From contig CAWJAF010000015.1 of NCBI GenBank assembly GCA_963840785.1, positions 186,001-250,000 of the forward strand: a DNA stretch of 64,000 nt, given 5' to 3'. Shown one piece after another: positions 37,217-45,210 of this stretch. The notes below the pieces were generated by a model. It was not told the origin of the DNA, did not search any database, and saw only the letters and a program-made list of their open reading frames with translations. The DNA is from JALYOK01 sp963840785. Its GTDB lineage: Bacteria > Pseudomonadota > Gammaproteobacteria > Burkholderiales > JALYOK01. Made by a program: the position numbers and the translations under genes. Positions within the stretch are counted from its first letter, which is position 1. Each line of letters opens with the position of its first letter.

Positions 37217-37266
37217 CGGATCCACCAAACTCGCCATGGTGGATCCGCTACCCTTGATCCACCCTA
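37198..37266. repeat. Dispersed palindromic repeat, family A copy 2
   Basis: GTAGGGTGGATCAAGCGTAG on the left and its near-perfect inverse ending ACCCTAC at 37266, with inner GGATCCACC arms, form a hairpin of roughly 30 pairs. It overlaps the ends of both the PAP2 and fhcC genes and probably serves as a two-way transcript end. Confidence 0.85.
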
Positions 37267-38079
37267 CTCCGGTGTCAAAATTTCCCCGCGTCCCACATTC
37301 GCCACATCGCCCATCCAACGCTGTGCGCGATTACCAGCGAATTTCAAATCGACAAACGGCTCTCCATATTTCTGTATCGTTGGAAGCAACAACCCAAGAA
37401 TTCCAAACGGATGTACGCCGCAATCATTGAAAGTCGCCGGCAACTGCGTCGGAATATCTTTAAACAATAACGTTCCACGCTTCATGGCATAACCGGCTAG
37501 CGCACCGACTTTGCCCATGACGACGATGGTCCCACCCGACATGCGTGATCCTAAATAGTCGCCCGCACTACTGGCGACCAAAATCAGGCCGCGGCGCATT
37601 TGATCGCCTGCACGAGCGCCGACATTGCCTTTGACGACAACGGTTCCGCCGAACATCCCACGCCGCTCGCCGGGCAATCCGCCGCCTAGAAAATCGCCGG
37701 TGCTGCCGTCGATCTGCAATGAGCCGCCGCGCATGGCGCATGCGGCGAAAATTCCAAGATCACCAGTGACGTGCAATTCGCCGTCCTTCATGCCCAGGCC
37801 TGTGTAGTCACCCACCGAACCTTCGACGAGGATTTTCCCGCCGTTCATGCCGGCGCCGATTCGATCGAGATTGCCGCATTCGCCGGAAAAAACGATGTGG
37901 TCCCCTTGTTGTCCGGTAACCTTGAACAGTTCCGCGACGGCGATGCCGGTGTTACCGATGGGCAACTCGATACGCTGGATCGCCGCGCCAGTTTTGCCTC
38001 TCAGGCCATCGGGGGTGAGCGCCGAGCAATCCACGCGCTGTTTGAGCGGCTGCTTCAAGGTAAACGTAAGCGCGCTCAC
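37264..38079 (-). CDS. fhcC: Formylmethanofuran dehydrogenase-like subunit C, formyltransferase/hydrolase complex
   Basis: FhcC is part of the Fhc complex, which in methylotrophs moves the formyl group from formyl-H4MPT to methanofuran analogues and hydrolyses it to formate. The 271-residue product is a beta-helix of GxMxGGxxxVxGxxGxxxG repeats (for example MNGGKILVEGSVGDYTGLGM, MRGGSLQIDGSTGDFLGGGL, MSGGTIVVMGKVGALAGYAM), as in FmdC/GltB C-terminal domains. The GTG start at 38079 overlaps the fhcD stop (GTGA), typical translational coupling. The earlier frame extension is inside fhcD and was not used. The 3' end meets a palindromic repeat. Confidence 0.9.
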   Translation of the reverse strand: MSALTFTLKQPLKQRVDCSALTPDGLRGKTGAAIQRIELPIGNTGIAVAELFKVTGQQGDHIVFSGECGNLDRIGAGMNGGKILVEGSVGDYTGLGMKDGELHVTGDLGIFAACAMRGGSLQIDGSTGDFLGGGLPGERRGMFGGTVVVKGNVGARAGDQMRRGLILVASSAGDYLGSRMSGGTIVVMGKVGALAGYAMKRGTLLFKDIPTQLPATFNDCGVHPFGILGLLLPTIQKYGEPFVDLKFAGNRAQRWMGDVANVGRGEILTPE

Positions 38080-38981
38080 GACTTCGCTTTCATCAATTCG
38101 TGCAAATAAAAATGAAACGGACCGAGCTTGCCGCCGTAGTTTCCGGCGCTGATGCGCTTCACACCTTTTTCTGCGCCGAGCGCGCACGCGGCGCGAATGC
38201 CGACGATCATTGCTTCGCGGACATCGGCCTCAGTCAATCCGTCGATGACGATTTCCAACACTGCGCCGATGTCAGGTGTCAGCTCCGAATTCGTGATGCC
38301 GCGAATGGTCGGGCAAAACGCATCGTTGGTCGAGGCCGGCAAGGCTTTATATTTCGAGCCCACTTTGGAACCGGAGCGAACGACGCCGCCGGGAAACGGC
38401 ATGATGACGTTGCGCACCCTGCGCATCGCTTCGATCGCCGCTTCACTCGCGGCGAGCGCGGCTGCTTGATCAGTCGCAAGAATCAAGAAATTTCCGCCGC
38501 CGACGGCTTTCACCATCCCGGTTGATTCCTCGCACAAAAATTCACCGTCCATCACCGGCACACGCCAATAGCGTTTGCCGTCGATCAGTTTTGCAATTTG
38601 GAAACCATCGCCGAAGTAGCGCAGATTTTTTCCGAGCGGTAATTTTTCACCTTCGTGAATGCCGGCAAAACAGGCGCTGGTCGGTGCCGTTAATACACAT
38701 TGGCCAACGCGGCGTTCCAATTGTTTCGCGAGTTCCTTAGTCGACACCGCGAACAACAATACCGATGCGCCCGGCCGACCGTCGGGGGTTTCCGACGGAC
38801 CGAGACGACGCTCGATGCCCGCCTCGCATCCGCAGGCGATCACCGATGTCGCGAATCCCGTCAGGGATAATGCCGAGTGATATGCCCATTTCAAATTGTG
38901 CGCGGTGATCACAATGCGCGTTGCCTTCATGCCGAAGGCTTCGGCGAAGGTGTCGTCGATGTGCGTGCCGTTGATGATCAT
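38076..38981 (-). CDS. fhcD: Formylmethanofuran-tetrahydromethanopterin N-formyltransferase
   Basis: FhcD (Ftr) transfers the formyl group between N5-formyl-H4MPT and methanofuran. The Met at 38981 gives MIINGTHIDDTFAEAFGMKA, the family N-terminus; TRIVITAHNLKWAYHSALSL, IACGCEAGIERRLGPSETPD, FPGGVVRSGSKVGSKYKALP and AGNYGGKLGPFHFYLHEL follow. 301 residues, the family's normal length. It overlaps fhcC and lies 107 bases after the MDR gene; that gap contains a copy of repeat family C. Frame intact. Confidence 0.95.
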   Translation of the reverse strand: MIINGTHIDDTFAEAFGMKATRIVITAHNLKWAYHSALSLTGFATSVIACGCEAGIERRLGPSETPDGRPGASVLLFAVSTKELAKQLERRVGQCVLTAPTSACFAGIHEGEKLPLGKNLRYFGDGFQIAKLIDGKRYWRVPVMDGEFLCEESTGMVKAVGGGNFLILATDQAAALAASEAAIEAMRRVRNVIMPFPGGVVRSGSKVGSKYKALPASTNDAFCPTIRGITNSELTPDIGAVLEIVIDGLTEADVREAMIVGIRAACALGAEKGVKRISAGNYGGKLGPFHFYLHELMKAKS

Positions 38982-39088
38982 GAGGCTATGGTATGCGAGC
39001 GACTGTTGCTCGGCAACCGCGTTGCATGACCGCAATGTAAAGATGCCTGAAGAGCCGCATGGATACTGCCTCTCAGGCCATCAATATT

Positions 39089-40099
39089 CTAGAACTTTAT
39101 CGTAACTTTACCCGTATGTACCGCACTTTCAAGATAACGATACGCCGCGCCCGCCTCTTCGAATCCAAAACTACGGCCGATCGCTGGGCGCATTTTGTTG
39201 ATTTCGATCGCGCGATTCATCTCTTCGAACATTTCGCGCGAACCGACGTAAATGCCTTGCACGCGGATTTGGCGACGGAGAATCGCGGCCGTGTTGATTT
39301 CGCCACTCGTTCCTGCGATCACGCCGATCAGCGCAACGTTACCGCCAAGACGCGCGGCATTAATGGATTTCGACAACGTGCCGCTGCCACCGACTTCGAT
39401 CACGACGTCGGCGCCACGGCCATTGGTGCGCTCGATCACCGCTTTATCCCAATCGGGAATTGCTTTGTAATTGATGACGTCGTCCGCGCCGAGCTTCTTT
39501 GCGATCGCGAGCTTTTCATCGGAGCTTGAGGTCACGATCACGTTCGCGCCAAACATTTTCGCGAACGCGAGGGCGATCATCGATACGCCACCGGTGCCAA
39601 GGCACACGACGGTATCACCTGCCTTCAAATCGCCTTGGCAAACGAGCGCATTCCACGCGGTTACGGCGGCGCAGGGCAAGCTGGCGGCTTCGTCGTCCGT
39701 CAAATGCGCCGGCACTTTCACCACACCTTGTTCCGAGAGCACCACGTAGTCTGCCAACATGCCGTCGACCGCACCGCCCAACGCGGTCAACGGCGCTTCA
39801 ATGGGAATCCGTCCGCCCAACCAACCTTGCATGAATGCGCCACAAACGCGATCGCCGACTTTCACGCGCGACACGCCTGCACCGACTTCGATTACGTCAC
39901 CAACGCCGTCGGACAGCGGAATGCGGCCGGTCGGCGGCGGCGCGCCATAACCACCTTTGGCCACCAACAGATCGCGATAATTGAGCGAGCAGGCTTTCAT
40001 TTTCAGCAACACTTGGCCGGAACCGGGTTTTGGATCGGCCCGGTCTGTACGGACAACATTGTCAAGACCGCCGCGATTTTGTAGTTCGTATAGTTTCAA
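39089..40099 (-). CDS. MDR-superfamily oxidoreductase without zinc ligands
   Basis: The 336-residue protein is a medium-chain dehydrogenase/reductase: KMKACSLNYRDLLVAKGGYG in the catalytic domain, and DTVVCLGTGGVSMIALAFAK and GAADVVIEV-like ADVVIEVGGSGTL in the NAD(P)-binding Rossmann domain. The zinc-binding Cys and His-Glu of alcohol dehydrogenases are absent (Asn in LNYRDL, SDGVGDV in place of HEGAG), and no structural-zinc Cys cluster is seen, so this is a quinone-reductase-like MDR rather than a true zinc alcohol dehydrogenase. It lies inside the fhc operon between the LarA-like gene and fhcD; substrate unknown. Confidence 0.85.
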   Translation of the reverse strand: MKLYELQNRGGLDNVVRTDRADPKPGSGQVLLKMKACSLNYRDLLVAKGGYGAPPPTGRIPLSDGVGDVIEVGAGVSRVKVGDRVCGAFMQGWLGGRIPIEAPLTALGGAVDGMLADYVVLSEQGVVKVPAHLTDDEAASLPCAAVTAWNALVCQGDLKAGDTVVCLGTGGVSMIALAFAKMFGANVIVTSSSDEKLAIAKKLGADDVINYKAIPDWDKAVIERTNGRGADVVIEVGGSGTLSKSINAARLGGNVALIGVIAGTSGEINTAAILRRQIRVQGIYVGSREMFEEMNRAIEINKMRPAIGRSFGFEEAGAAYRYLESAVHTGKVTIKF

Positions 40100-40182
40100 A
40101 GGTTTTTCCTATTCATTTTTCAAATGGTCGCAAACGGCAATTCGAGGACACTTACCAATTTGTGGCTCAATGCCAACCTCTC

Positions 40183-40202
40183 ATTCCCGCGTAGGCGGGA
40201 AT
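40183..40202. repeat. Dispersed palindromic repeat, family B, single copy
   Basis: ATTCCCGCGTAGGCGGGAAT, a palindrome in the 110-base gap between the MDR and LarA-like genes. Confidence 0.8.
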
Positions 40203-40210
40203 GGCAGACT

Positions 40211-41530
40211 CTAAGCCGCCGCATGCACCGCACCAAGCAACGGCGCAAGATTTCCTTGCCCGTCGAACTTAACATCACGCGGCGCCTCAGCGATTTCAAA
40301 TCGCTCCGGCTGGCGACGCACCTCACCTAACAATACATTGGAAACCTCGATCTCACCCAGATGCAAGGTATTGCGAATGCGCACAATCCGGCAATCTTCC
40401 GGCTTCACTCGCACAACGGTTTTCACGGCAAGCGCGATGGCATCGTGATCGTTGTTCATGATGATCGGAATCCCACCGCCATCCAAATTCATCGAGGTGA
40501 TGACGTTTGCATAAGTCGACGCGACATCCAGCTCTTTGTAAAGCCGCATGGTGATTACATCCGCGGAGCCAATACCAGTGGCATTGCCCTGACTTACGCG
40601 CGTCAAACCCAACACTACAATTTTCTTCACGCGCGGCGTATCTTGCCATTTCACATTGCGACGATTGCGTCCGGTGATGTTGGGATCAAAGCCGGCGCCG
40701 GAAATATTCTTGCCCATCTCGTCGATGATCAGCACGTCGATGTCCTCGAAAAACAATTGCGGCATCATGTTCTTTGCCATTACCTGCAATTCGGGCTCGC
40801 GGGACTTGAGCTTTCGCGCGGGGACGACTTCAATGTAGGCCGTTTCATCATAGGCGTTTTCAACGATGCCGACACCAAACAGCACATTTCGTTGCGAGAT
40901 ATTCACTTCGCGAATTTGCGGCAACAATTCAGGAAATCGATCCATGCCGTGGGTGTGATAGGTCGCTGCGCCGGTGATTTTGCCGATGCCGATGGCGAGC
41001 ATTTTCGTCAAACCGCTTTCGGTTGGGCCACGAAAACCCGTGTGCGGTTTGATGCGGTTAATCACGACGACGGCTTCCGCTTCCGCTGCAAACTTGTCCA
41101 TATGCACCGGCGTACCGTCGGCGAGATGGCCGACAATCACAGTTTCCATCGTCGCGCGAATCGGCACGCCGGTCGAGGCTTCCGTAATGCCGTAGGTTTC
41201 CAGGACTTTTTTCTGGCCCTCGGCGGTCGCGGCACCATGGCTACCCATGCACGGAAAGATAAATGGCTTGGCACCGAGCGCTTTAAGCTCGTTGATGACT
41301 GAGATGGCGATGCTCGCAATATTCGCGATGCCGCGGCTGCCACAACCGACCGCGATGTTTTGCCCTGGCTTCACGCGCTCGCGAATTTCCGGTTGCAAAA
41401 ATTCTTTGTGGATCGCACCGGAAATGTCAGCCAATTTCGCGCCGTCGAATTTCTGCCGCACGCGCGCCATTGGCGGCAGTGGAATATCCAACCCACCCGC
41501 GATGTTGACTTCAATTTTTTCTGGGATCAT
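40211..41530 (-). CDS. LarA-like (DUF2088) protein
   Basis: The 439-residue intact protein resembles the N-terminal domain of the nickel-dependent lactate racemase LarA: IAVGCGSRGIANIASIAISV, PFIFPCMGSHGAATAEGQKK, NRIKPHTGFRGPTESGLTKM and LAIGIGKITGAATYHTHGMD. The SHG and H-x-G motifs match those of the LarA fold that binds the pincer cofactor or substrate; I do not see the complete set of nickel-pincer lysines/histidines with confidence, so racemase activity is not established. It lies between the dioxygenase and MDR genes in the fhc operon, so a hydroxyacid-type substrate is plausible. Start MIPEKIEVNIAGGLD fits the family. Confidence 0.8.
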   Translation of the reverse strand: MIPEKIEVNIAGGLDIPLPPMARVRQKFDGAKLADISGAIHKEFLQPEIRERVKPGQNIAVGCGSRGIANIASIAISVINELKALGAKPFIFPCMGSHGAATAEGQKKVLETYGITEASTGVPIRATMETVIVGHLADGTPVHMDKFAAEAEAVVVINRIKPHTGFRGPTESGLTKMLAIGIGKITGAATYHTHGMDRFPELLPQIREVNISQRNVLFGVGIVENAYDETAYIEVVPARKLKSREPELQVMAKNMMPQLFFEDIDVLIIDEMGKNISGAGFDPNITGRNRRNVKWQDTPRVKKIVVLGLTRVSQGNATGIGSADVITMRLYKELDVASTYANVITSMNLDGGGIPIIMNNDHDAIALAVKTVVRVKPEDCRIVRIRNTLHLGEIEVSNVLLGEVRRQPERFEIAEAPRDVKFDGQGNLAPLLGAVHAAA

Positions 41531-41599
41531 GGTTAATGCCCTTTATGGTTTCAGTTAATGCCTGGAGAACCGCATGAATACTGGGCCGCAGCCCACCCC

Positions 41600-42433
41600 T
41601 TAGAATGCTCTCTCTTTCAATTCAGCAAGAAGATTATCCGTCCCAACCACCAACGGCTCGAAATTGATCGAGCGCTGATAATCCGGCCGCGGATTCGGTA
41701 TCGCATTCGGCCTATTCGCCACTTGGTTGTAAACCACATAGATATGCCAACGATCGTGTCGTGACAAATTGTGGCCGGACGCATGCAAAATGTTGCAATG
41801 AAAAAACACCACGGTGCCTGGCTTACCGAGGATCGCAACCGGCTCGGGGCCTTGCTTCATGATATCTAGTAACTGATCTTTCGGCACAACCCAAAGGCGA
41901 TAGGACGTTGTCTGGTCATCCATTTCCGATTCCAAATTGCCGAACTTGTGGCTGCCAGGAAGGAAATACAAACAACCATTCATTTCTGTCGGCTCGTCGA
42001 GCATGATCAACGCCGTCGTCAGCGACGGCTCCGGCACGCCATCGCGCCACCACGAGCCATAATCTTGATGCCATTGCCAAACAGAGCCATCGATCGCGCT
42101 TTTCAAATTACATTTGGTGTGAAACACATAGAGCGCATCATCGGCGAGTAGTTGTTGCGCCGGCGTGAGCAGGCGCGGCGAACGGGCGGCAGGGTGAAGT
42201 ATCGGCGATGCGGTCGGCCCGTCGGCTTCGTGCACTCGATAAATGGTTTTCGCCACGTTGCTGCCACGCTCGCGCACCAAGTGATCGGTGTCGATTTTTT
42301 GTATACGTTGTAAGTCAGTCTTCATCGCCTCGACTTCGCGGCGGGAAAATATCTCGGGCAAAACTAAAAAGCCGTCGCGTTCGTAACTTACTAGTTGATC
42401 CTTAGTTAATTGCATTTTCAAATCGTAGTTCAT
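41600..42433 (-). CDS. Phytanoyl-CoA dioxygenase-family Fe(II)/2-oxoglutarate oxygenase
   Basis: The 277-residue protein has LVSYERDGFLVLPEIFSRRE, the typical PhyH opening. The facial triad is visible as WHQDYGSWW (His and Asp) and FFHCNILHASGHNLSRHDRW (distal His), with the downstream Arg for 2-oxoglutarate. LTTALIMLDEPTEMNGCLYF and LPGSHKFG complete the core. Members hydroxylate CoA esters, ectoine, or cleave C-P or C-N bonds. It starts 12 bases after fhcA, so it is firmly part of the C1 operon; oxidative release of a one-carbon unit is a reasonable but unproven role. Confidence 0.9.
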   Translation of the reverse strand: MNYDLKMQLTKDQLVSYERDGFLVLPEIFSRREVEAMKTDLQRIQKIDTDHLVRERGSNVAKTIYRVHEADGPTASPILHPAARSPRLLTPAQQLLADDALYVFHTKCNLKSAIDGSVWQWHQDYGSWWRDGVPEPSLTTALIMLDEPTEMNGCLYFLPGSHKFGNLESEMDDQTTSYRLWVVPKDQLLDIMKQGPEPVAILGKPGTVVFFHCNILHASGHNLSRHDRWHIYVVYNQVANRPNAIPNPRPDYQRSINFEPLVVGTDNLLAELKERAF

Positions 42434-42445
42434 TAAACATTTTGT

Positions 42446-44110
42446 TTACTGGCGAATGCACTCACGCACGTGAAGGCTAGATCCCTGGCCGATCTCAGCC
42501 ATTTCGGCGTCACCAATTTTGAAGCTATCCAGGCGCATGGTTTGATAGCGATCAAAATATTTTTCCAGCTCTTTTTCAATGCCGCGATCAAACTCGGGCT
42601 TCACGACATGCGTGTTACCACGCGTGACCTTTACAATTTTGCCGTCCCGCGCTACAAGCTCACCATCTTTGAAAACATGAGTCGGCCTAGCGAACATTTT
42701 CTCACGATCCGGCAAGTCTTCGTAGACTGTGATATCTGCCGCGGCACCGGGCGCGAGATGGCCGCGATCTCCCAAGCCCAGAATCTTCGCCGGGCCCGCG
42801 CGGGTCATGATAGCGATTTCGTACAGTGAATACTCGCGAGCAATCGAGGCCAAGGTACTTAGCGCAGCGGCATCCGGATTGAGGCGCGAAAGCTGCTCAT
42901 TGCGAAAGGTTTTGTCCATCAACAATTTGATCAAATGCGGATAGCTGGTGAATGGCGCGCCATTGGGGTGATCAGTCGTCAGAAAGATGCGCCACGGATC
43001 AGTTACCAATAAAAATATCTCGAGGCCAATGGCCCATTGAAGCGCGTTGACGAAATTCTTGTCGCTGTATTTGAACGGAACAACGCCACAACCGGCATCG
43101 CATTCAATATCCATGACGACGAATTTTTTCGGGTGAGCAAAGCCTGAGTTGCGATGCTGCGCCATGTTGTCGCCCGAAGCTGTTACGGTTTGGCCAAATA
43201 GAATTTGGCCGACATCGGCGCTGATATTTTTATTGGAGTTAATCGCCTCGGCAATACGCGCCGCGCCCGACGAAAACTTGCGATCGCCTTCGATGCCGTA
43301 GGAATGAAACTGAATATGGGTCAGGTGAATTGGTAATCCTTCCGCCGCTTTTATCGTTTCCAACGTCGTCTCGACATTGCCTGGCATGCCGAGATTACTG
43401 GCGTGAACATGCAGCGGGTGTGGTACTTTTAAGTCTTCGAGCGCTTGCGCCAAGGTACGCAAAATATGCCTCGGCGTTTGGCGATAATGAACGTGCTCCT
43501 CGTCGAGATCAAGCTTACGCTGATTGAATTTGAATGCACTGATGCCGCCGGGATTGACGACCTTAATCGCTATACACTGCGCGGCGTGCAAGGTCCAGGC
43601 GACGTAATCATTGATCGCTTTTTGATCGCGCTTGTCGGCAAGCATGCGCAACAAAAAATCATCGGAGCCGAGCATGGCGTAGCCGCCACGATCGATGATT
43701 GGCGTATCGGCCATTTCCAGGTGCGCTTGACGCGCATTGACCGGCAGCAATGCCGGCTCGAAACACGTGGTGTAGCCCATTTCCGTATAGCGATAGCCGG
43801 TGGCCAATGTGCCGGGCGCGGCGTAACCGGCGCTGCTTCGCGTAAGCGCCGTGCGCGCCAAGGGATCACCACGATGATCTTCCGGCAGCATAGCCCGCGC
43901 GATGTTGACCTTGCCACCGCCGATATGGGTATGCATGTCGATCGCGCCGGCCATAACGATTTTTCCGCCAAGGTCGATGGTCTGGTCAATTTTCTCGTCG
44001 TTGGAGGGCAATTCGACAATGCGGCCGTCGCGAACAAAAAGGTCGCGCAGTTCGCCGTTGACACCGCAAGCGGGATCGATAACCTTGCCGCCGGCAAGCT
44101 TAACTAACAC
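42446..44110 (-). CDS. fhcA: Formylmethanofuran dehydrogenase-like subunit A, formyltransferase/hydrolase complex
   Basis: FhcA is the amidohydrolase subunit that releases formate from formyl-methanofuran. The 554-residue protein has IVMAGAIDMHTHIGGGKVNI with the zinc HxH near residue 60, HPLHVHASNLGMPGNVETTL and THIQFHSYGIEGDRKF with further metal-binding histidines, and FLTTDHPNGAPFTSYPHLIK with the catalytic Asp-His. It starts with GTG (LVKLAGGKVIDPACGVNGEL). It is first in the operon fhcA-phyH-larA-mdr-fhcD-fhcC. In known methylotrophs fhcB normally precedes or follows fhcA directly; here no fhcB is seen. Confidence 0.93.
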   Translation of the reverse strand: MLVKLAGGKVIDPACGVNGELRDLFVRDGRIVELPSNDEKIDQTIDLGGKIVMAGAIDMHTHIGGGKVNIARAMLPEDHRGDPLARTALTRSSAGYAAPGTLATGYRYTEMGYTTCFEPALLPVNARQAHLEMADTPIIDRGGYAMLGSDDFLLRMLADKRDQKAINDYVAWTLHAAQCIAIKVVNPGGISAFKFNQRKLDLDEEHVHYRQTPRHILRTLAQALEDLKVPHPLHVHASNLGMPGNVETTLETIKAAEGLPIHLTHIQFHSYGIEGDRKFSSGAARIAEAINSNKNISADVGQILFGQTVTASGDNMAQHRNSGFAHPKKFVVMDIECDAGCGVVPFKYSDKNFVNALQWAIGLEIFLLVTDPWRIFLTTDHPNGAPFTSYPHLIKLLMDKTFRNEQLSRLNPDAAALSTLASIAREYSLYEIAIMTRAGPAKILGLGDRGHLAPGAAADITVYEDLPDREKMFARPTHVFKDGELVARDGKIVKVTRGNTHVVKPEFDRGIEKELEKYFDRYQTMRLDSFKIGDAEMAEIGQGSSLHVRECIRQ

Positions 44111-44134
44111 TGGAAAACGAATTGGAGTCGCATG

Positions 44135-44151
44135 GCCGTTAGTTTAACGGC
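44135..44151. promoter_or_regulatory. Short palindrome upstream of fhcA
   Basis: GCCGTTA-GTT-TAACGGC, a perfect 7-base inverted repeat 25 bases upstream of the fhcA start. It could be an operator or a small leader hairpin; nothing else supports either. Confidence 0.35.
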
Positions 44152-44222
44152 TTTGCGTGGGAGTGACGATCAGATGTTTTGATTCAGCTCGGCGCGACGT
44201 CAGCCGCGCTTTAAGTATTTAT

Positions 44223-44417
44223 TCAGACTGTTTCGGAGGAATCAATGCGGCCAAGTCGATGAACTGTGCCGGTCTCAGCTAAAAAGCGACTAGGTTCGGC
44301 AAATTCTACTTGCCGCGACTTGCGCAAGCGCGCCACGATTACTGGGAAAATCCAATAGGCAAGTATCCACATCAACAAAAAACCACAGAGGAGCAACGAC
44401 GGGAGATTAGTATCCAT
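44223..44417 (-). CDS. Small membrane protein
   Basis: The Met at 44417 gives a 64-residue protein, MDTNLPSLLLCGFLLMWILA, with one transmembrane helix continuing to AYWIFPVIVARLRKSRQ, followed by a polar tail. A longer frame from 44468 would add 17 residues; I prefer the shorter start since the helix then begins normally. Located between the secreted protein gene and fhcA in the same direction; no family recognised. Confidence 0.45.
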   Translation of the reverse strand: MDTNLPSLLLCGFLLMWILAYWIFPVIVARLRKSRQVEFAEPSRFLAETGTVHRLGRIDSSETV

Positions 44418-44513
44418 GAACCCAGCATAGCTGGCTTGGGTTTCATTGATTGTAAACTTCTGTAACAAATCCCGGGAACGTCGGCTATTTCAATTGGCCG
44501 CAGGGTTCGACGT

Positions 44514-45068
44514 TCAATCGAGCGTAAGTTTTAGAGTGCTCAGGCAACTTTGCACGGCCTTTTCCATCGCCTCATCACTCGGAACGGGCATTTGTAAGTT
44601 CAATACCGTCACGACATTATTCGTGACGGTAACGTACATCACCCCCTTCATTTCTTCTTGACCCGCCTTGCCCGACCATTCGATTTTTTTGTATTCACTA
44701 TTGCCCACGGTTTCGCTTGTTACTGCGCTTTTTTGGAACTCGGCGCGGCGGTTCTCAATACCTCCGATGTAGCGATTGATATAAATGTCCTTCACCTCTT
44801 CACGATACTCCGGCTTGAGCAAGGAAAAATCATCCTTGGTGTAGTTGAAAACCAATTGAATCATCCCGGCGGTTTCGTTCTCTAATTTATCTTCCCGGAA
44901 CGTGTAGGTAATGCCATTTTGCGCCGTGCGGGAACGAAGTTCGACGTACCCGGGCGGCGGCTGGAAAGCAAACTGGTCATAGGCGCCTTCGGGCTGACAC
45001 TCGGCGGCAAAGAGGTTGGACGAAAAGAATATGGCCAAACCGACGGCACGGATCAGTTTTTTGTTCAT
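44514..45068 (-). CDS. Secreted protein of unknown function
   Basis: The 184-residue protein starts MNKKLIRAVGLAIFFSSNLF and has a signal peptide cleaved after LFAAE. The mature part (AYDQFAFQPPPGYVELRSRT, VNDVVTVL-like NNVVTVLNLQMPVPSDEAME) has two cysteines and a compact alpha/beta look, similar in size to small periplasmic proteins with a 'DUF1795/PsbP-like' fold, but I cannot name it. It is divergent from dusB, sharing a 142-base promoter region. Confidence 0.65.
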   Translation of the reverse strand: MNKKLIRAVGLAIFFSSNLFAAECQPEGAYDQFAFQPPPGYVELRSRTAQNGITYTFREDKLENETAGMIQLVFNYTKDDFSLLKPEYREEVKDIYINRYIGGIENRRAEFQKSAVTSETVGNSEYKKIEWSGKAGQEEMKGVMYVTVTNNVVTVLNLQMPVPSDEAMEKAVQSCLSTLKLTLD

Positions 45069-45210
45069 AAGTTCCTCGAAGGCAAATTGAGTTGTTAATG
45101 TAGTTTGTTGCGGTTGAGTTGGAGTGCACATTCTAGCGGAAGGTTCCCGTTCGTTTTACTCGCTTAAAAATTAGGCGTAAAATTCGCAGCCTCCCCCCAA
45201 AAAATTTGTT

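Noticed and set aside
39089..40099. Zinc-dependent formaldehyde dehydrogenase
   Set aside because: The zinc ligands are absent, so the name is not supported despite the C1 context.
40361..41302. Long plus-strand frame of 313 codons
   Set aside because: It lies antisense to the intact LarA-like gene, shows no family motif and has a composition (His/Arg-rich) typical of a shadow frame.
43445..44107. Plus-strand frame of 220 codons
   Set aside because: Antisense to fhcA, whose conserved motifs leave no doubt about the coding strand.
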